Origin: Ottelia alismoides
Lineage: Eukaryota; Streptophyta; Magnoliopsida; Alismatales; Hydrocharitaceae
Direction of reading: 5' to 3'
DNA: 64,000 nt
Assembly (NCBI GenBank): GCA_037367405.1
Contig: JAZKJV010010119.1
Location: forward strand, 558,001 to 622,000
The position numbers and the translations under genes are program-made. Positions 33,798 to 44,910 of the stretch are shown here, one piece after another; the stretch's first letter is position 1, and each line of letters begins with the position of its first letter. A model generated the notes under the pieces. The model did no database searches. It saw nothing but the letters and a program-made list of their open reading frames with translations, and was not told the DNA's origin.

Positions 33798-34742
33798 AAG
33801 AAGAAGAGAAAGGGAGGTTAGAAAGATGGTGGAGATGAATGGAGGTTAGATTATTGGTGGAGTTGAATGGAGGTTAGATGAAGAATGTGGGGTGGAATGG
33901 GAGTTGGTGGTAGAATAGAAGTTATTGTAGAGAACGGGGAAAAATAAAAGGAAAATAAAATGAAATAAAGTAGGCTACTTTAAATACAATAAAATAAAAG
34001 AGAAGAAAAAGAATGGGGAATTTACAAAATAAGACAAACACTATGTACATATTTTTTGTTTGCTTTTCCTTTTATATTTTTTTGTCTTTTTAATAGCAGT
34101 TGTGTACAACAGGAAAATACAATAGAATACTACAATCAAAATACAACACCACCACGATTTTTTTGTATTTTTAATAATTAAGAAAAATAAAATAAAAAAT
34201 AAAGAAAGAATGAACATATACATAATATACAATGTACATCTAGTTCCCAAAAGTCAACTTTTGCAAATAACCTCCAATTTTAATGAAACCATTTCCATTG
34301 GATAGATAATTTTTAACTTGAACTTTAAAATGAGTTTGGTGAATTTGGAGTTCATACAGAGCGAGAATTTGGCTTGGAAGTTGGAGTTTACGGCTTTTTC
34401 TCTTTGGGATCTAGGAGCATTTAGTTGAGGTAAAATTTGTTTTATATTTTTTTATTTTTATATACATTTTTATAAAAAAGTTAGAGAAAAAATCAGTTAA
34501 AAAGGAGTTGAAATGATATAATTAAAAATAGATAATTTTTTGGGCTATTTACAGGTGAAAAACTCCTTTATTTTTACGGCTTTTATTGTTAAAATATTTA
34601 CAATCTAATATACAATAATTAGTGTGTTTTATTTACAAGAGTCATTTTGTTAATTTATTGATTTTATAGACATTTATTAGGGAATTTACTCGTGGATTTT
34701 GCTAAGATCAAGATATTGAGATGATGAATCATGGATTCATCA

Positions 34743-34757
34743 CCCCCCTATACTTAA
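34743..34757 (-). promoter_or_regulatory. Polypurine tract of element D
   Basis: The minus strand reads TTTAAGTATAGGGGGG directly before the LTR start TGATGAATCC. It is nearly identical to the PPT of F at 62881. Confidence 0.85.
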
Positions 34758-35138
34758 ACTTTGCTAGTCCTCTAGCAAATAAAGAATAATTAAGTTAGAA
34801 TAACCCCTGACTGTGCATGTGAATACAAGACTTTATCCGTTCAAGAACTCTCGATTTTAGAGATCCTAAAATTCTAAGTTGAACCAAGCTTTAGTCAAAA
34901 GGTATCCAATTTCCCTAATCATCAGACTCTCTCTGTATACATATATATAAGGGATATGACTTTAAGTGTGGACTGCAGTTATAAGAGTAGAGTCGCAATG
35001 TCACCAAAAGTTCCAGTCTAAGAGACTCTCCTAAGAACCCAATCCTTAATACTAGGAATAAACCATTTCTTGCATCCAATCCACCGTCTCTTTAGTTGTC
35101 AGACTTAAAAGTATAGATGGAAGGCCAGTTGATGGAGG

Positions 35139-35674
35139 GCATAGGATTGTGTCATTTTTTCTCTCCCTCTCATTGGAACAAGGATTCTCTCTAGTGCATT
35201 ATTACGCAACGCATTTTTTGGTATTGATCAGTGCGTCCGTATCTAGAGAGCCTCGCAGTCGTCATTGTGTTGTTGGATCGACTGCTCGTGAATCTCTATA
35301 TTATTTAGTGCATCTTGTTCGTGGGAAAGGTTATTGATTTCATGGGATGAAATTAGGAGACTATATGCCCATATCTTCAACTTGGATTGAAGGAAGCATG
35401 CCTCATCTACACGCCTATAAGCGCATCCTTCGTCGAATTAGACTTGAGACAAGAGGTATCTTTGTTTAGCAATCACGCTTCAAGAGTTAACTTTTGACTC
35501 GTTTGTGAACTTTATGAAGCAATTGGAGAAGTGTTCTCATATCATGTGGTTTCATCTAATTAAAAATTTTAAATTCCACTACATGATGCATCTAGTATGA
35601 GTAGGTACCTTAGATCATATTTGATGCAATCTACATACTTCCATGACGCGCTAAGACCTAAACTCTAGCGTTCA
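35139..35674 (+). mobile_element. 5' LTR remnant of copia 1 (last 0.54 kb)
   Basis: It aligns with the end of the 3' LTR (about 43600-44088): CTCCCTCTC, GTTG(T/C)TGGATCGA(C/T)TGCTCGTG, TCATATCATGTGGTTTCAT and GCGCTAAG(A/G)CCTAAAC. It ends TTCA just before the primer site. Its first ~2 kb are missing. Confidence 0.82.
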
Positions 35675-35676
35675 AG

Positions 35677-35687
35677 TGGTATCAGAG
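35677..35687 (+). promoter_or_regulatory. Primer binding site of copia 1 (initiator tRNA-Met)
   Basis: TGGTATCAGAG is the standard Ty1/copia primer site in plants, two bases after the LTR end. Confidence 0.88.
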
Positions 35688-37468
35688 ACTTGACTAAAGG
35701 TCTTGGATTTGATCCAAACATTAAGGTAACAAGAGTTTGTATATTGGATGTGCATGGACTCGTTGTTTATGTATAAGATGCATGTTTCGAATTGTTTTTT
35801 GTTAAAATAAAAAGCCACTATTTAACATTGTTTGGATGAATTTTATGGATAAAAAAATGTATTTAGAATATCTAAATATGTCCTCAAATTATTATATAAT
35901 AGTTGGCACCAAAGGTGCATAAATTAAAATTAGAAAAGTTCCTGCAGTAACATTGTTTTTACATGTATTCATGATCTGCAATAAATTTGTTTTTTATTAC
36001 TATTTTCCCATCATGAAACATGAAATAAAGACTTTAATTTATTGTATAATTAAAAAATAAAATCGCTCGAACTTATTTCACGTGATTCCAACCCATTTAG
36101 CCCTAGGTATTCCATATTTAGTAGAGATGGGTCGAATGATGATTGGATCATCAAGATTACTTTCTTAATATGTTTATCATTGAATGTAAATCAATAAAAT
36201 TATGAATTACCATGGTTAAAATGATTCTTAATATTTATGAAATTTTTTATTAAACAACAATCACCATCGAATGATTGTTTCATGGCGAAATCTTGGTTTA
36301 ACCTACAATCATTGCATGTCAACTTTGACATGCAAAATATGTTTGCTTGATATGATTGGAAATTTAGGATCTCAAAATTATTTTAAGATGCCAAAAATTT
36401 CTGACTAATTACTAGATATGTATCATGCTGGTTACCAAGAGCTTGTGATCGATAAAATCTCTTCATACAATTTGTACCCATTGTGTTGTCATGAATTGGT
36501 GATGGTGTCTAGGTCATGGATATGCTAATGAGTTACTTAATTTGCACCATGCACTACAGTGGAAGTACTCTCTATTAGATTATCTCACTGACTTGGGTTG
36601 ATTCGTTTCAAGGACGGGTAGCATGGGAAGTCTCTGCATACTTTGAACAACTAAGTAGAATAATACAATTGTACATTGTGACGGTGTATACTATATATTA
36701 ATATCAAGCAAACCATAACTGTTTATTTGTTGAATTAGATTTTTAATTAATTTAATTTGATTAAATTGATTATATCTAACTAAAAGACTCTATATTATAA
36801 ATAGAGATTTAATTCCCTTAGAAGAATTAATCATAAATAATATGATTCATAATGATTAATTAAAAGTTGAATGAGATATGGAAAATAATAGAAATGGCAT
36901 CCATGGTCGCTTGCCAAGGCGAATGGTTCCATATCCATGAATTGTATGTTGGAGATGCTTATCTGAAGTAATATCTCCTACGTACAAGCGCACATGCATC
37001 GGGCTCTTTGCTTCTCGAAAGAGTAAGGATGTATACATAGTGACCACAATATTGTTCCTCAAGTAATTGAGGCGGTATGGATTGTGCATATAAAGTTCTT
37101 TTCCTGTTGTTGGTTGATTCAATTAACAACAGGTCAACATCACCTTAGGGGTGGTGGGCTTGTGTGTTAAAGTTCGAATTGGGAAATGTAAGTTGGACTT
37201 ACAAGGAGGAATGTGTTATCACTTCTTTTTTTTACCCAAGTTGCAATTTCGCATATAATTGAGATGTAACAATGTTAAAAAGGAGTTCATAGATCTTGCT
37301 AGAGTCATAGCAGTGAGTATATCTCTTGCTTTGAAAGTTTAATAAGGGAGTAAACTTTCAGAGTTTAGAACATAAGACTATATTGATTATCAATGCTTAA
37401 TCAAAGAATTTAAATTTTAATATATAATTATTTATATATTATAATATAACGCATTCTTAATCTCAGAT
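35688..37468 (+). other. Leader of copia 1
   Basis: AT-rich untranslated sequence. Much of its right half is an inverted counterpart of the copia 2 leader (for example CATCACC.TAGGGGTGGTGGGC at 37138 against 47028-47048). No gene is visible. Confidence 0.6.
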
Positions 37469-38960
37469 ATGAAATCCATGAACCCATTCAACAGGCTTCT
37501 GGAGGTCAACCATTTGACTGGACTAAGCTATTCCGAACCAATCTTTGATTTATTCATTCCATTATTTTCTCTAGGTTCTTCATTTGATCCAGCCGGGTTA
37601 AAAGATGAAGTCAACGGCTCCACTCCTCCGCAGACTCCGGGTCTCCTCAAGAGGAGTCCGCTCTTCCACCGCAACCACCAGCACAAGAGCAACCGCTGTA
37701 CTTGCCGCAGGCCCCCTCCTCTTTGCACGGGTTTCTAGCAAGTCAGGTCGACGGGCTTCATTCACCAAGGCATAGGCTCCAATCTTCCGAGGAGAGGGAG
37801 CTGAGCGGTTCTCTCTCATAGCAACGTTGTTCGTCCCTCCCCTCGCATAGTCCTCATGAACAAGGAGTTTGGCTCGTACCCTTGCGTCCGGAAGTCTGCA
37901 TTCTATACTCCCGCGGGTTCCTGTCCTTGATCCCGAGTGTTCCCAGGACCATAGGGGAAAGCCTCTCGACCTGGCGGTCGGCGTAAGGTCTAGGCCCTTC
38001 CTGTGTCTACTACACAATTCTTTCTGGCTCTTTGATCTCTCTCTTTGCTATGTCCGACTCCGCGTCTAGTCTTTCTCCGAGACTCCTCCTTCCGCAAGAA
38101 CCCATTGGGCATCTACCAGCTAGATCTGTGATTTGAAGCTTGTTCTCTTTGTAGAGTGCATTGGTTATGTGCTCACGATAACAAGCATACGCACCCTATG
38201 TCAATGGAAGAATTAAAATTTTATGAAATTTTAGTAAGGACTACTCGTTGGTTTTATTTATATTATGGAGTTCTTTATCTAATGTGCTTCGGAAGCAACA
38301 TATGGACATAGAGAATGCCCATGATATAATGATGAATCTAAAAGAGATGTTCGATTATGTGAACTGCATAGTGCGCAGTCGGAAGCATGGGTTCTGGAAG
38401 AGTCTATCCCAAAGTGAAGAAGAAGAGTCAAAGTGTTGACTCATTTTCTCAAGCTTCCACACATTTGACATCCATCAAAATAGATGTATGTCATCATTGC
38501 AAGAGACCAAGGCGCTGGAAAGGAGATTTTCCAAATTATCTGAAAACCTGGGAGAAAGGTAAAGATAATGCCCTAGCATGTATAAAATATACTTTCATCA
38601 TTGAAATCAATTTTATTGTAGGAAAAGAAGGTAGTTTGGTCATAGATTTGGGTGTTTCTCTTCATGTGTGCAATCTATTGCATCTATGTTAGTATACCAG
38701 AAATCTTGATCATGGGGAGATAGTCATCCAGAGGGGATCTGATACACTGGTTGCAGCAGTCACCATTAGGGCAAGCAAACTATCATTATCTAGTGGGAGT
38801 GTCCTTGTACTTAAATAATGTCTTTATGTTCCAGATGTTAGAAGGAACTTTATATTTGTATCTAAGTTAGGAAGAAATAGATATCCATTCTTATTCTGTG
38901 AGAAACTTATCATAAGTCATTATGATAATATAATCCTGATGAAATTCTAGCTTCTAGTGT
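37469..38960 (+). pseudogene. gag and protease start of copia 1, split by an insert
   Basis: gag starts FNRLLEVNHLTGLSY (37484-37528), the N-terminus of copia gag. It resumes at about 38266 with SNVLRKQHMDIENAHDIMM and NLKEMFDYVN. A degenerate zinc knuckle, CHHCKRPRRWKGDFP, follows at 38494-38540; its His and last Cys are replaced. The protease motif appears as VIDLGVSLHVCN (38639-38680), where I/D-S-G-A-S is expected. Roughly 80 gag residues between the two parts are missing and replaced by the 37529-38265 insert. Confidence 0.75.
37529..38265. other. GC-rich insert of organelle-like composition inside copia gag
   Basis: At 37529 the copia gag stops abruptly, and at 38266 it resumes. The core (about 37570-38130) is clearly richer in G+C than the surrounding AT-rich DNA and has the mixed, low-codon-bias look of plant mitochondrial intergenic DNA. 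It has an open minus-strand frame of 139 codons (37598-38017) that I do not recognise. No terminal repeats are visible. A nuclear insertion of mitochondrial DNA, perhaps through break repair, is my best guess. The last 130 bp (38135-38265) are AT-rich and may have a different source. Confidence 0.5.
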
Positions 38961-39990
38961 ACTCTATGAATTGTGCATTGATGAATCTATCATAAATATA
39001 ACACTCAGTAATAATATAATGATAAAGGATGGACCCTTAGATTTTCTACATGTCAAACTTTTACCTATCTGTGAACATTGCATTTGAGATAAAATGACCA
39101 GAGCACTCTTTCGTAATAAGGCTATACGATGCGAGAGTATTTGTGACCAAATGCATATTAATGTGTGTTGTCCCTTCAATACCATGATTCGAAATGGATA
39201 TCAATATTATTTGATAATTATTAATGATCATTCGTGATACGGGTTTATCTTTCTATTATGTCATAAATCTGAAACCTTAAAAAGTTCAAAGAAATCATGA
39301 CTTTGGTTAAGAACCAATTCAATAGGAAGATTAAAAAAATTCAATCTGACTGAGGCGAAGAGTACCTCTCAGATGAATTCAAGGAATACGTCAAAAGAGA
39401 GAGGAATTGTATCCAATCAAACTACTCATGGAACTCCCCAACTTAATGGTGTTGCTGAAAGATGCAACAGGACCATCATGGACATGGACTATTCAGTGAT
39501 GAGTAAAGCATGTTTACCTCTTAGTTTCTGGGGATATGTAGTAGAGATTGCAATCTATATCCTAAATAAGATTCCTAGCAAATATGTACCCAAAACTCCT
39601 CATGAGCTTTGGTTTTGAACCAATCCCATTGTTAAACACTTAAAATTTTGGTGTTGCCTGATCCATACGAAGAACACGGATGCAAGTAAGCTAGAATCTC
39701 ACACTAGAGAGTGCTACTTCATTGGGTATGCAACGGAAAGTATTGGATACCAATTTTATGACCTTGAGACTCAAAAGATTTTCATCGCTAGAGATGTGAA
39801 ATTTGTGGAGGGTGACTTCTTTAAGAGTCAAGACACAAATGAAGCGGGGGAATTTATTGAATACCTTGAGGATATTAAGCTTCTTGAACCTGAAAAAAAA
39901 GATATGAATAAAGATGAAACACTTGCACCACTTCGAAGGAGTTCGATGATGGTTGTATGGTTGTACCACCTGAAAGGTACGTGTTCCATG
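38961..39990 (+). pseudogene. Integrase of copia 1 (broken)
   Basis: Traces run in order. CEHC (39077) and the segment ICDQMHINVCCPFNTM give the core start with the first Asp region, followed by GYQYYLIIINDHS and GFIFLL. The long frame 39373-39618 then has TTHGTPQLNGVAERCNRTIMDM with the catalytic Glu, ACLPLSFWGYVVEIAIYILNK and PHELWF. A C-terminal stretch follows (GYATESIGYQFYD and, at 39796-39990, KFVEGDFFK). Stops and frame changes separate the parts. Confidence 0.82.
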
Positions 39991-40049
39991 TGCTAGGTAA
40001 AACTAACAATGACCCAACTTCATTTGATGAAGCACTTACGGATCATGAT

Positions 40050-40925
40050 AAGGATAAATAGATGCTAGAAATGATATCTAAAATGGACTCCATGTAAGAA
40101 CAACGTATGGACCTTAGAGGATCCACCTAGAGTGGTAAAACCCATTCGGTGTAAATGGATCTTCATAAGAAAGAGGGGACTGATGGGAAGGTAGAAACCT
40201 TGAAGGCACATCTCGTAGCCAAGGGATACACATAGAGAAAAGGCAACGACAACAATGAGACATTCTCTCCTATGGCTATGCTTAAATCCATCATGGCACT
40301 ACTAGCTATACATGCATATCTTGACTACGACATCTGACAGATGGACGTCAAGACAACATTACTCAATGGATATCTCAAGGAGGATATCTATTTGGAATAG
40401 CCTCAGGGCTTCATAACTGAGGAATACAAGGTATGCAAGCCGAAGAAATCCATCTATGGGTTTAAACAAGCTTCTCATGGCTACAATGTCAGATTTGACA
40501 AGACCATAAAGAGTTATGCTTTTATTCAGAATCCTGATGAACCATATGTGTACAATAAGCTTTTTGGGAGCGTCATTGTGTTCATCGTGCTTTACCTAGA
40601 TGACATCCTTAGTATTGGGAATGATACATGAATGATGACTAGTGTAAGATTTGATTCTCCAATCCCTTCGAGGTGAAAGATCTTAGAGAAGCCTCTTGTT
40701 TCTTGTGTCTGAAGTTGTTCAAAAAAAGAGAAAAGAGGATTTTGGGATTGTCACAACATGGATACAATAAGAAGATCTTGGAACGTTTCTTCTTGGAGAA
40801 TTTCAAGAAAGTCATCCTTCCCTTAAGACATAGTATACAGCTATCTAAAGGGATGTCTCCTCAAAGTGTTGAGGATAAGAAATCCATGCCGATTGCCCTT
40901 ACGCATGAGCTTTTGGAATCCTAAT
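40050..40925 (+). pseudogene. Reverse transcriptase of copia 1 (broken)
   Basis: Segments in order are KGYTQRKGNDNNETFSPMAML (one stop), MDVKTTLLNGYLKEDIYLE (a TGA replaces the usual Trp just before; a TAG replaces Gln after), KPKKSIYGFKQASHGYNVRFD, and FIVLYLDDILSIGND with the YxDD active site intact. In another frame LREASCFLCLKLFKKREK, LGLSQHGYNKKILERF and SIQLSKGMSPQSVED follow. The box and the order are those of Tork-type copia RT. Confidence 0.86.
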
Positions 40926-41573
40926 ATATGTCATGATGTGCACAAGGCCAAATATCTGCTATGCAGCAGGAGTGGTAAGTTGTTACCAATCCTTCTATGG
41001 AGAACAACACTGGAATGCAATGAAGAACATCTTTAAGTATCTAAGATGGATACAAGATTACATCTTGGTCTATAGAGATCATGATCTCCATGTCTTAGGA
41101 TACACAGATTCATAGTTCAAATCTAGTATAGATGATCACAAGTTAACTTTTGGGTCTATGTTCTTGTTGAACGGTTGTGTAGTGAGCTTGAGAAGCAATA
41201 AGTAGGATACTACAATTGATTCAACAACAAAAGTCGAATGCATTACCATATTGGATGTTGCTAAGGAGGCGTTGTGGTTACACAAGTTCATCCTGAAACT
41301 TAACGCAGTTTCCTCTAATACTCCCGTCCCGCTACTCTACGATAACATGTGAGTCATAGATAAGGTGAAGGAATCGAGATGGCATCAGAAGAGCAAGAAC
41401 GTGGAAAGGAAATACCACATCATTCAGGAGATTCAAGAGCATGGTCACATTGTCAACACCAAGGTGGAATTTTTCGATTAATGTTGATGATCCCCTTATC
41501 AAACCTTTACCCCAAAAGGTTTTCGATCGACATGTAATTAGCATGGGTTTAAAAATTGTACCTGAATGGTTTT
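40926..41573 (+). pseudogene. RNase H of copia 1 (broken)
   Basis: It reads MMCTRPNICYAAGVVSCYQS, EQHWNAMKNIFKYLRWIQDY, LHVLGYTDS (catalytic Asp), then with stops KLTFGSMFLLNGCVVSLRSNK, TTKVECITI (Glu) and VERKYHIIQE. TAG stops interrupt at about 41113 and 41203, the second where Gln is expected. The region ends at the PPT. Confidence 0.82.
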
Positions 41574-41590
41574 GAGGGCTAGTGTGATAT
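41574..41590 (+). promoter_or_regulatory. PPT-like tract of copia 1
   Basis: GAGGGCTAGTGTGATAT lies directly before the LTR start TGTTAGCC, comparable to the AGTGGGAGAT-TGTTAG arrangement common in plant copia elements. It is diverged. Confidence 0.55.
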
Positions 41591-44088
41591 TGTTAGCCAT
41601 GTGAGCCCGAGACAAACCATTTCTACGATAAATGTTATCGTAATCTTTGATTTATCAATAAAGGTTATTAATTTTTGTCACTCCTTATCTGAGATTAAAT
41701 GAATGAATGCACTTATAAGGTCATTTAGTACAATTAGGGCTATGTACCATGGACATCTTAATAATCGTATAAATTTTGATTCAATGGTTGAGTCATAGAG
41801 GCTGGTGCTTGGATGATATCTAAAGAGTTAGACTAAGGACTCATCAAGCACCATCAAATAATTGTTAAGAAATGATCTCCAGCTTGAGAAGGAGATGGAA
41901 ATCCCTCTGTAAAGACTGATATTTGACCATCCTCTTGATGGATGTACTCTACATACAAATAGAGGTTTGGATGTGTCAGAAAAGTTAGGTTAAACAGTTG
42001 ACTTAACGAGATCGAGATAACCAAGACCTATGGCGTACGCTATTGTGATATAGGCACACATCCTCTAACAAGAGACTGATGTATTACTATATGTCTAAGT
42101 ATGTACATTAAGTAGATCATTGGGTTGATGACATAATAAGGGTCTTTACACTGTCGAGCTTGTGTACATACAAGGGCATATGAGTAATATGATCACTCAA
42201 AGGGATCATACAGATTCACTACTGAACCGGAAGATATGAGCTCACTAATGAGGTATTAGGATCGATCAAATTCCATGCAAGGTCATCTTGCTTTGGAAGC
42301 ATTACAAAAAATTATAGCTAGTACATATGCTTTTATAAATCCTAGTATCAATACCAAATCCCAATGAACAAATGAGAAATTTAATGATAAAATGCCGAAG
42401 AAGACAGTTTAAATATGATCTAAAATTTCAGATTTATTCTAGGTCTTCCAGTATGCAGGATGTACGGGTATTACGAATACTCAAGGGTGACGTGATAGTA
42501 AACAATTGTATAAGCATGACACTTCCATTCCGAGGGAAAGATGAAACATGTTTAGATTTTAGTGACTCCTCACAGTAGATTAATGATCCTATCTTAGTCA
42601 AAATATTGGACATTGATCTGAATGTGGTTCGGATGCAATGAGAAGATTAGATTTATAGTTTGATTTAATCAAACATCTTTGAGAGGTCCTTGAGATCTGG
42701 ATATGAGATATGATCTCAATATCCAAGTCACTATACATGGAATGACAATCACCATGTCTTTATATCTAAGTATCTTTGGAGAAAGTACAATATTCTTGAT
42801 TGAGTTCAAGAATAATTCTATTGTTGATAATGTATCTGAGCGTTAGAAAATTGATGATAAAATATGATTTAATTATCATGAATAATTTGAATATGATTCA
42901 TTTTATTTGAACAGATGAGAATAGTCATCTACGATAATTTAATATGAATTCATTATTAAAGATATGATTAACGTGGATATCACTATCCATAATAATCATA
43001 AACATAATAAATGTGATTTATAATATATTGGAGAGATTTAATTGTAAATATTATTTACGAATTAAATATTGAAGTGAGTTGGATTCACATTTAACAATTA
43101 ATTATAAAAGTAATTTACATTTTATATTGGATTTATCAACATCATGACTGAAATTATCACAAAATAATTTGGAATTATTTTAGTGAATAATTATGCAACA
43201 AAAGTTGTTGCACATATGGAATTTTTGATGTGATGCTAGTTCTCATCAAATACGGAATGAGAGATCCTCCTTGCCATAATAGGAGTAGACAACCACCTTG
43301 AGTCCTAATTCTTGTTGGCCATCCACCCTATGTATAGAAGGAGGCTTTCTCTCCTTCCAATTAATTCTGTATTGGTTGATTTAATTTAAGTTGAATTATA
43401 TTGATGGATCTTGAATATTTATTGTTGCAAATTTATACAAAAAAATCTGGACCACTTATTTGAAAGTACAAACTAATCTACACCATTGATTATGTGTGCA
43501 CATAGATTGGGATCCATGAACATCTTATTTAAAATAAAAGAAAGGGTAAACTCTAATCTTTTCTACTACAACTTCAAGAGCAACAAATCTCTCTTTCTCT
43601 CTCTTTTTTCTCGTACATGCCCATGATCTCTCCCTCTCCTTAATATTTTGGTCGTCCACTATATTGACCTAGAGAGCTTCATAGTCATTGCATCACCTTG
43701 CGTTGCTGGATCGATTGCTCGTGGAAGGTTACCGATTTTGTGGCATGAAATCAGGAGACTCCATGCCTGGATCTTCAACTCAGATTATGAGAAGTACATG
43801 TCTCATCCATGCACCCACAAATGCATCTTTTGTCAGATCGGACTTGAGATAGGAAGTCTCTACATTTAGAGACACACAATCACAATCATTCTTCAAGAGA
43901 TAACCCTTTGACTAATTTTTTATCTTGATGAAATGATTTGAAAAGTGTTCTCATATCATGTGGTTTCATATAATTAAAATTTTTAAATCTCGTTGTCGGT
44001 TGCAACCAGTATGATTAGTTGCCCTAGATTGTATTTGATGAGATCTACACATTTTCGCGAGGCGCTAAGGCCTAAACCCTAGGATTCA
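41591..44088 (+). mobile_element. 3' LTR of copia 1 (2498 bp)
   Basis: It begins TGTTAGCCATG after the PPT and ends GATTCA, like the 5' remnant. It also aligns in reverse with the copia 2 LTR (48478-51060), for example CACTCCTTATCTGAGAT against the complement near 50970. No protein gene is contained. Confidence 0.85.
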
Positions 44089-44098
44089 ATCCTGACAT

Positions 44099-44910
44099 AC
44101 ACTAGGCTTCACATGGCTGATGCACAAAGGCACGTGTCTATAGTATTCACATCCTCAACACTTTGAGGTGTTATCCCTTTAGATATGTCAGTACCATATC
44201 TTAAGGGAAAGAAGCCTTCCTTAGTATTTCCCACGTAGGATTTGTCGAAGGTGTACCCTTGATGTGAAGTTCCTAATGCGCTCTTTTCTTTGCTTTTGAA
44301 CATAGTTAATACTATGATTCGGGAGGTATCCTTGAGATCTTTTATCTCAATGGTATCAGACAACCATACTAGAACACTTATCTTCATCCTTATATCATTT
44401 GAAATGATTAGGATTTTATCTATATTTATCACTATGAACACAATGACACTCCCATTGATCTCTATATGGTTCATCAAGATTTTATGTGAAATCATAACCT
44501 TTATAATTCATCAAATCAGATGATCCAACTTCGAGAAGCTAGATTGAGCCTGAAGATGGATTTACTTAGCTTGCACACTTTGTATTCCTCGATTATGAAG
44601 CTCCGGGGTTACTTCATGTGAATATAGTCATTGAGATATTCCTTGAGGAATGCATCCTTGAATTCCATCTTATCAAGTTGTGTAGCTATGGTTAGCAATA
44701 TCTTGGAGTCTACTTTAGACTTTATTGCTAACATCCATCTATCCATGTCATAATCCCTAGGTGCTCCATCATATGAAGCCTGATTATTCTCAGACTCTTC
44801 TGACACATGGTATCCAAGCCTTTCAGTTGTTTAACCAACCTCGAACTATTTTGAAGAGGCATGGGTGTTTCATCGTTAATTATCTTCTTAGTTTCTTGTT
44901 CAGGAACCAC
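44099..44910 (-). pseudogene. Reverse transcriptase of copia 2 (broken, truncated)
   Basis: The minus strand gives, in order: the linker before RT (44728-44910); the RT start, DMDRWMLAIKSKVDSK (44609-44806), joined to KDAFLKEYLNDYIHM, which implies an internal deletion of most of the fingers; then MISHKILMNHI and VFIVINIDKILIISND (44400-44495), where the YVDD box has become NIDK. WLSDTIEIKDLKDTS, TSHQGYTFDK and GTDISKGITPQSVED follow, then the break. Both the deletion and the changed active site make it inactive. Confidence 0.82.

Larger units (their letters stand above)
31800..34742 (-). mobile_element. 3' LTR of element D (2943 bp)
   Basis: Ends are TGATGAGTCAC (plus strand, left) and GGATTCATCA (right), next to the PPT. 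It has the family layout: a gtcgaactcagtgagg block at 31928, AT-rich sequence, TGCAATTTC-type motifs (32820-32900), a sharply GC-rich island (about 32975-33320), a donor-like site at 33535, a TATA box at 33791, and AT-rich U3. Compared with A and F it is shorter, mainly in the AT-rich and central parts. Confidence 0.87.
31800..35138 (-). mobile_element. Element D: Athila/Tat-like gypsy element, 3' end only
   Basis: On the minus strand an internal 3' segment (35138-34743) is followed by a PPT and a complete LTR (34742-31800). The internal segment aligns with 30700-31075 of C, including AGAGACGGTGGATTGG and CTGGCCTTC.ATCTAT. Coding parts are missing: the element stops where copia sequence starts near 35139. 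Confidence 0.85.
35139..44088 (+). mobile_element. Copia 1: Tork/Angela-like Ty1/copia element
   Basis: It comprises a truncated 5' LTR, an initiator-Met primer site, a 1.8-kb leader, gag with a GC-rich insert, protease, integrase, RT, RNase H, a PPT-like tract and a complete 2.5-kb 3' LTR. Integrase before RT is the Ty1/copia order, and the RT/RNase H signature (YLDDIL, TRPNICYAAGVV) resembles the Tork/Angela group. All domains carry stops or frameshifts. The 5' LTR keeps only its last 0.54 kb and abuts element D, so a deletion removed the original junction. Confidence 0.88.

Noticed and set aside
37598..38017. 139-codon minus-strand frame as a protein gene
   Set aside because: It lies in the inserted GC-rich segment, has no recognisable domain, and no promoter or conserved neighbour supports it; kept only as a property of the insert.
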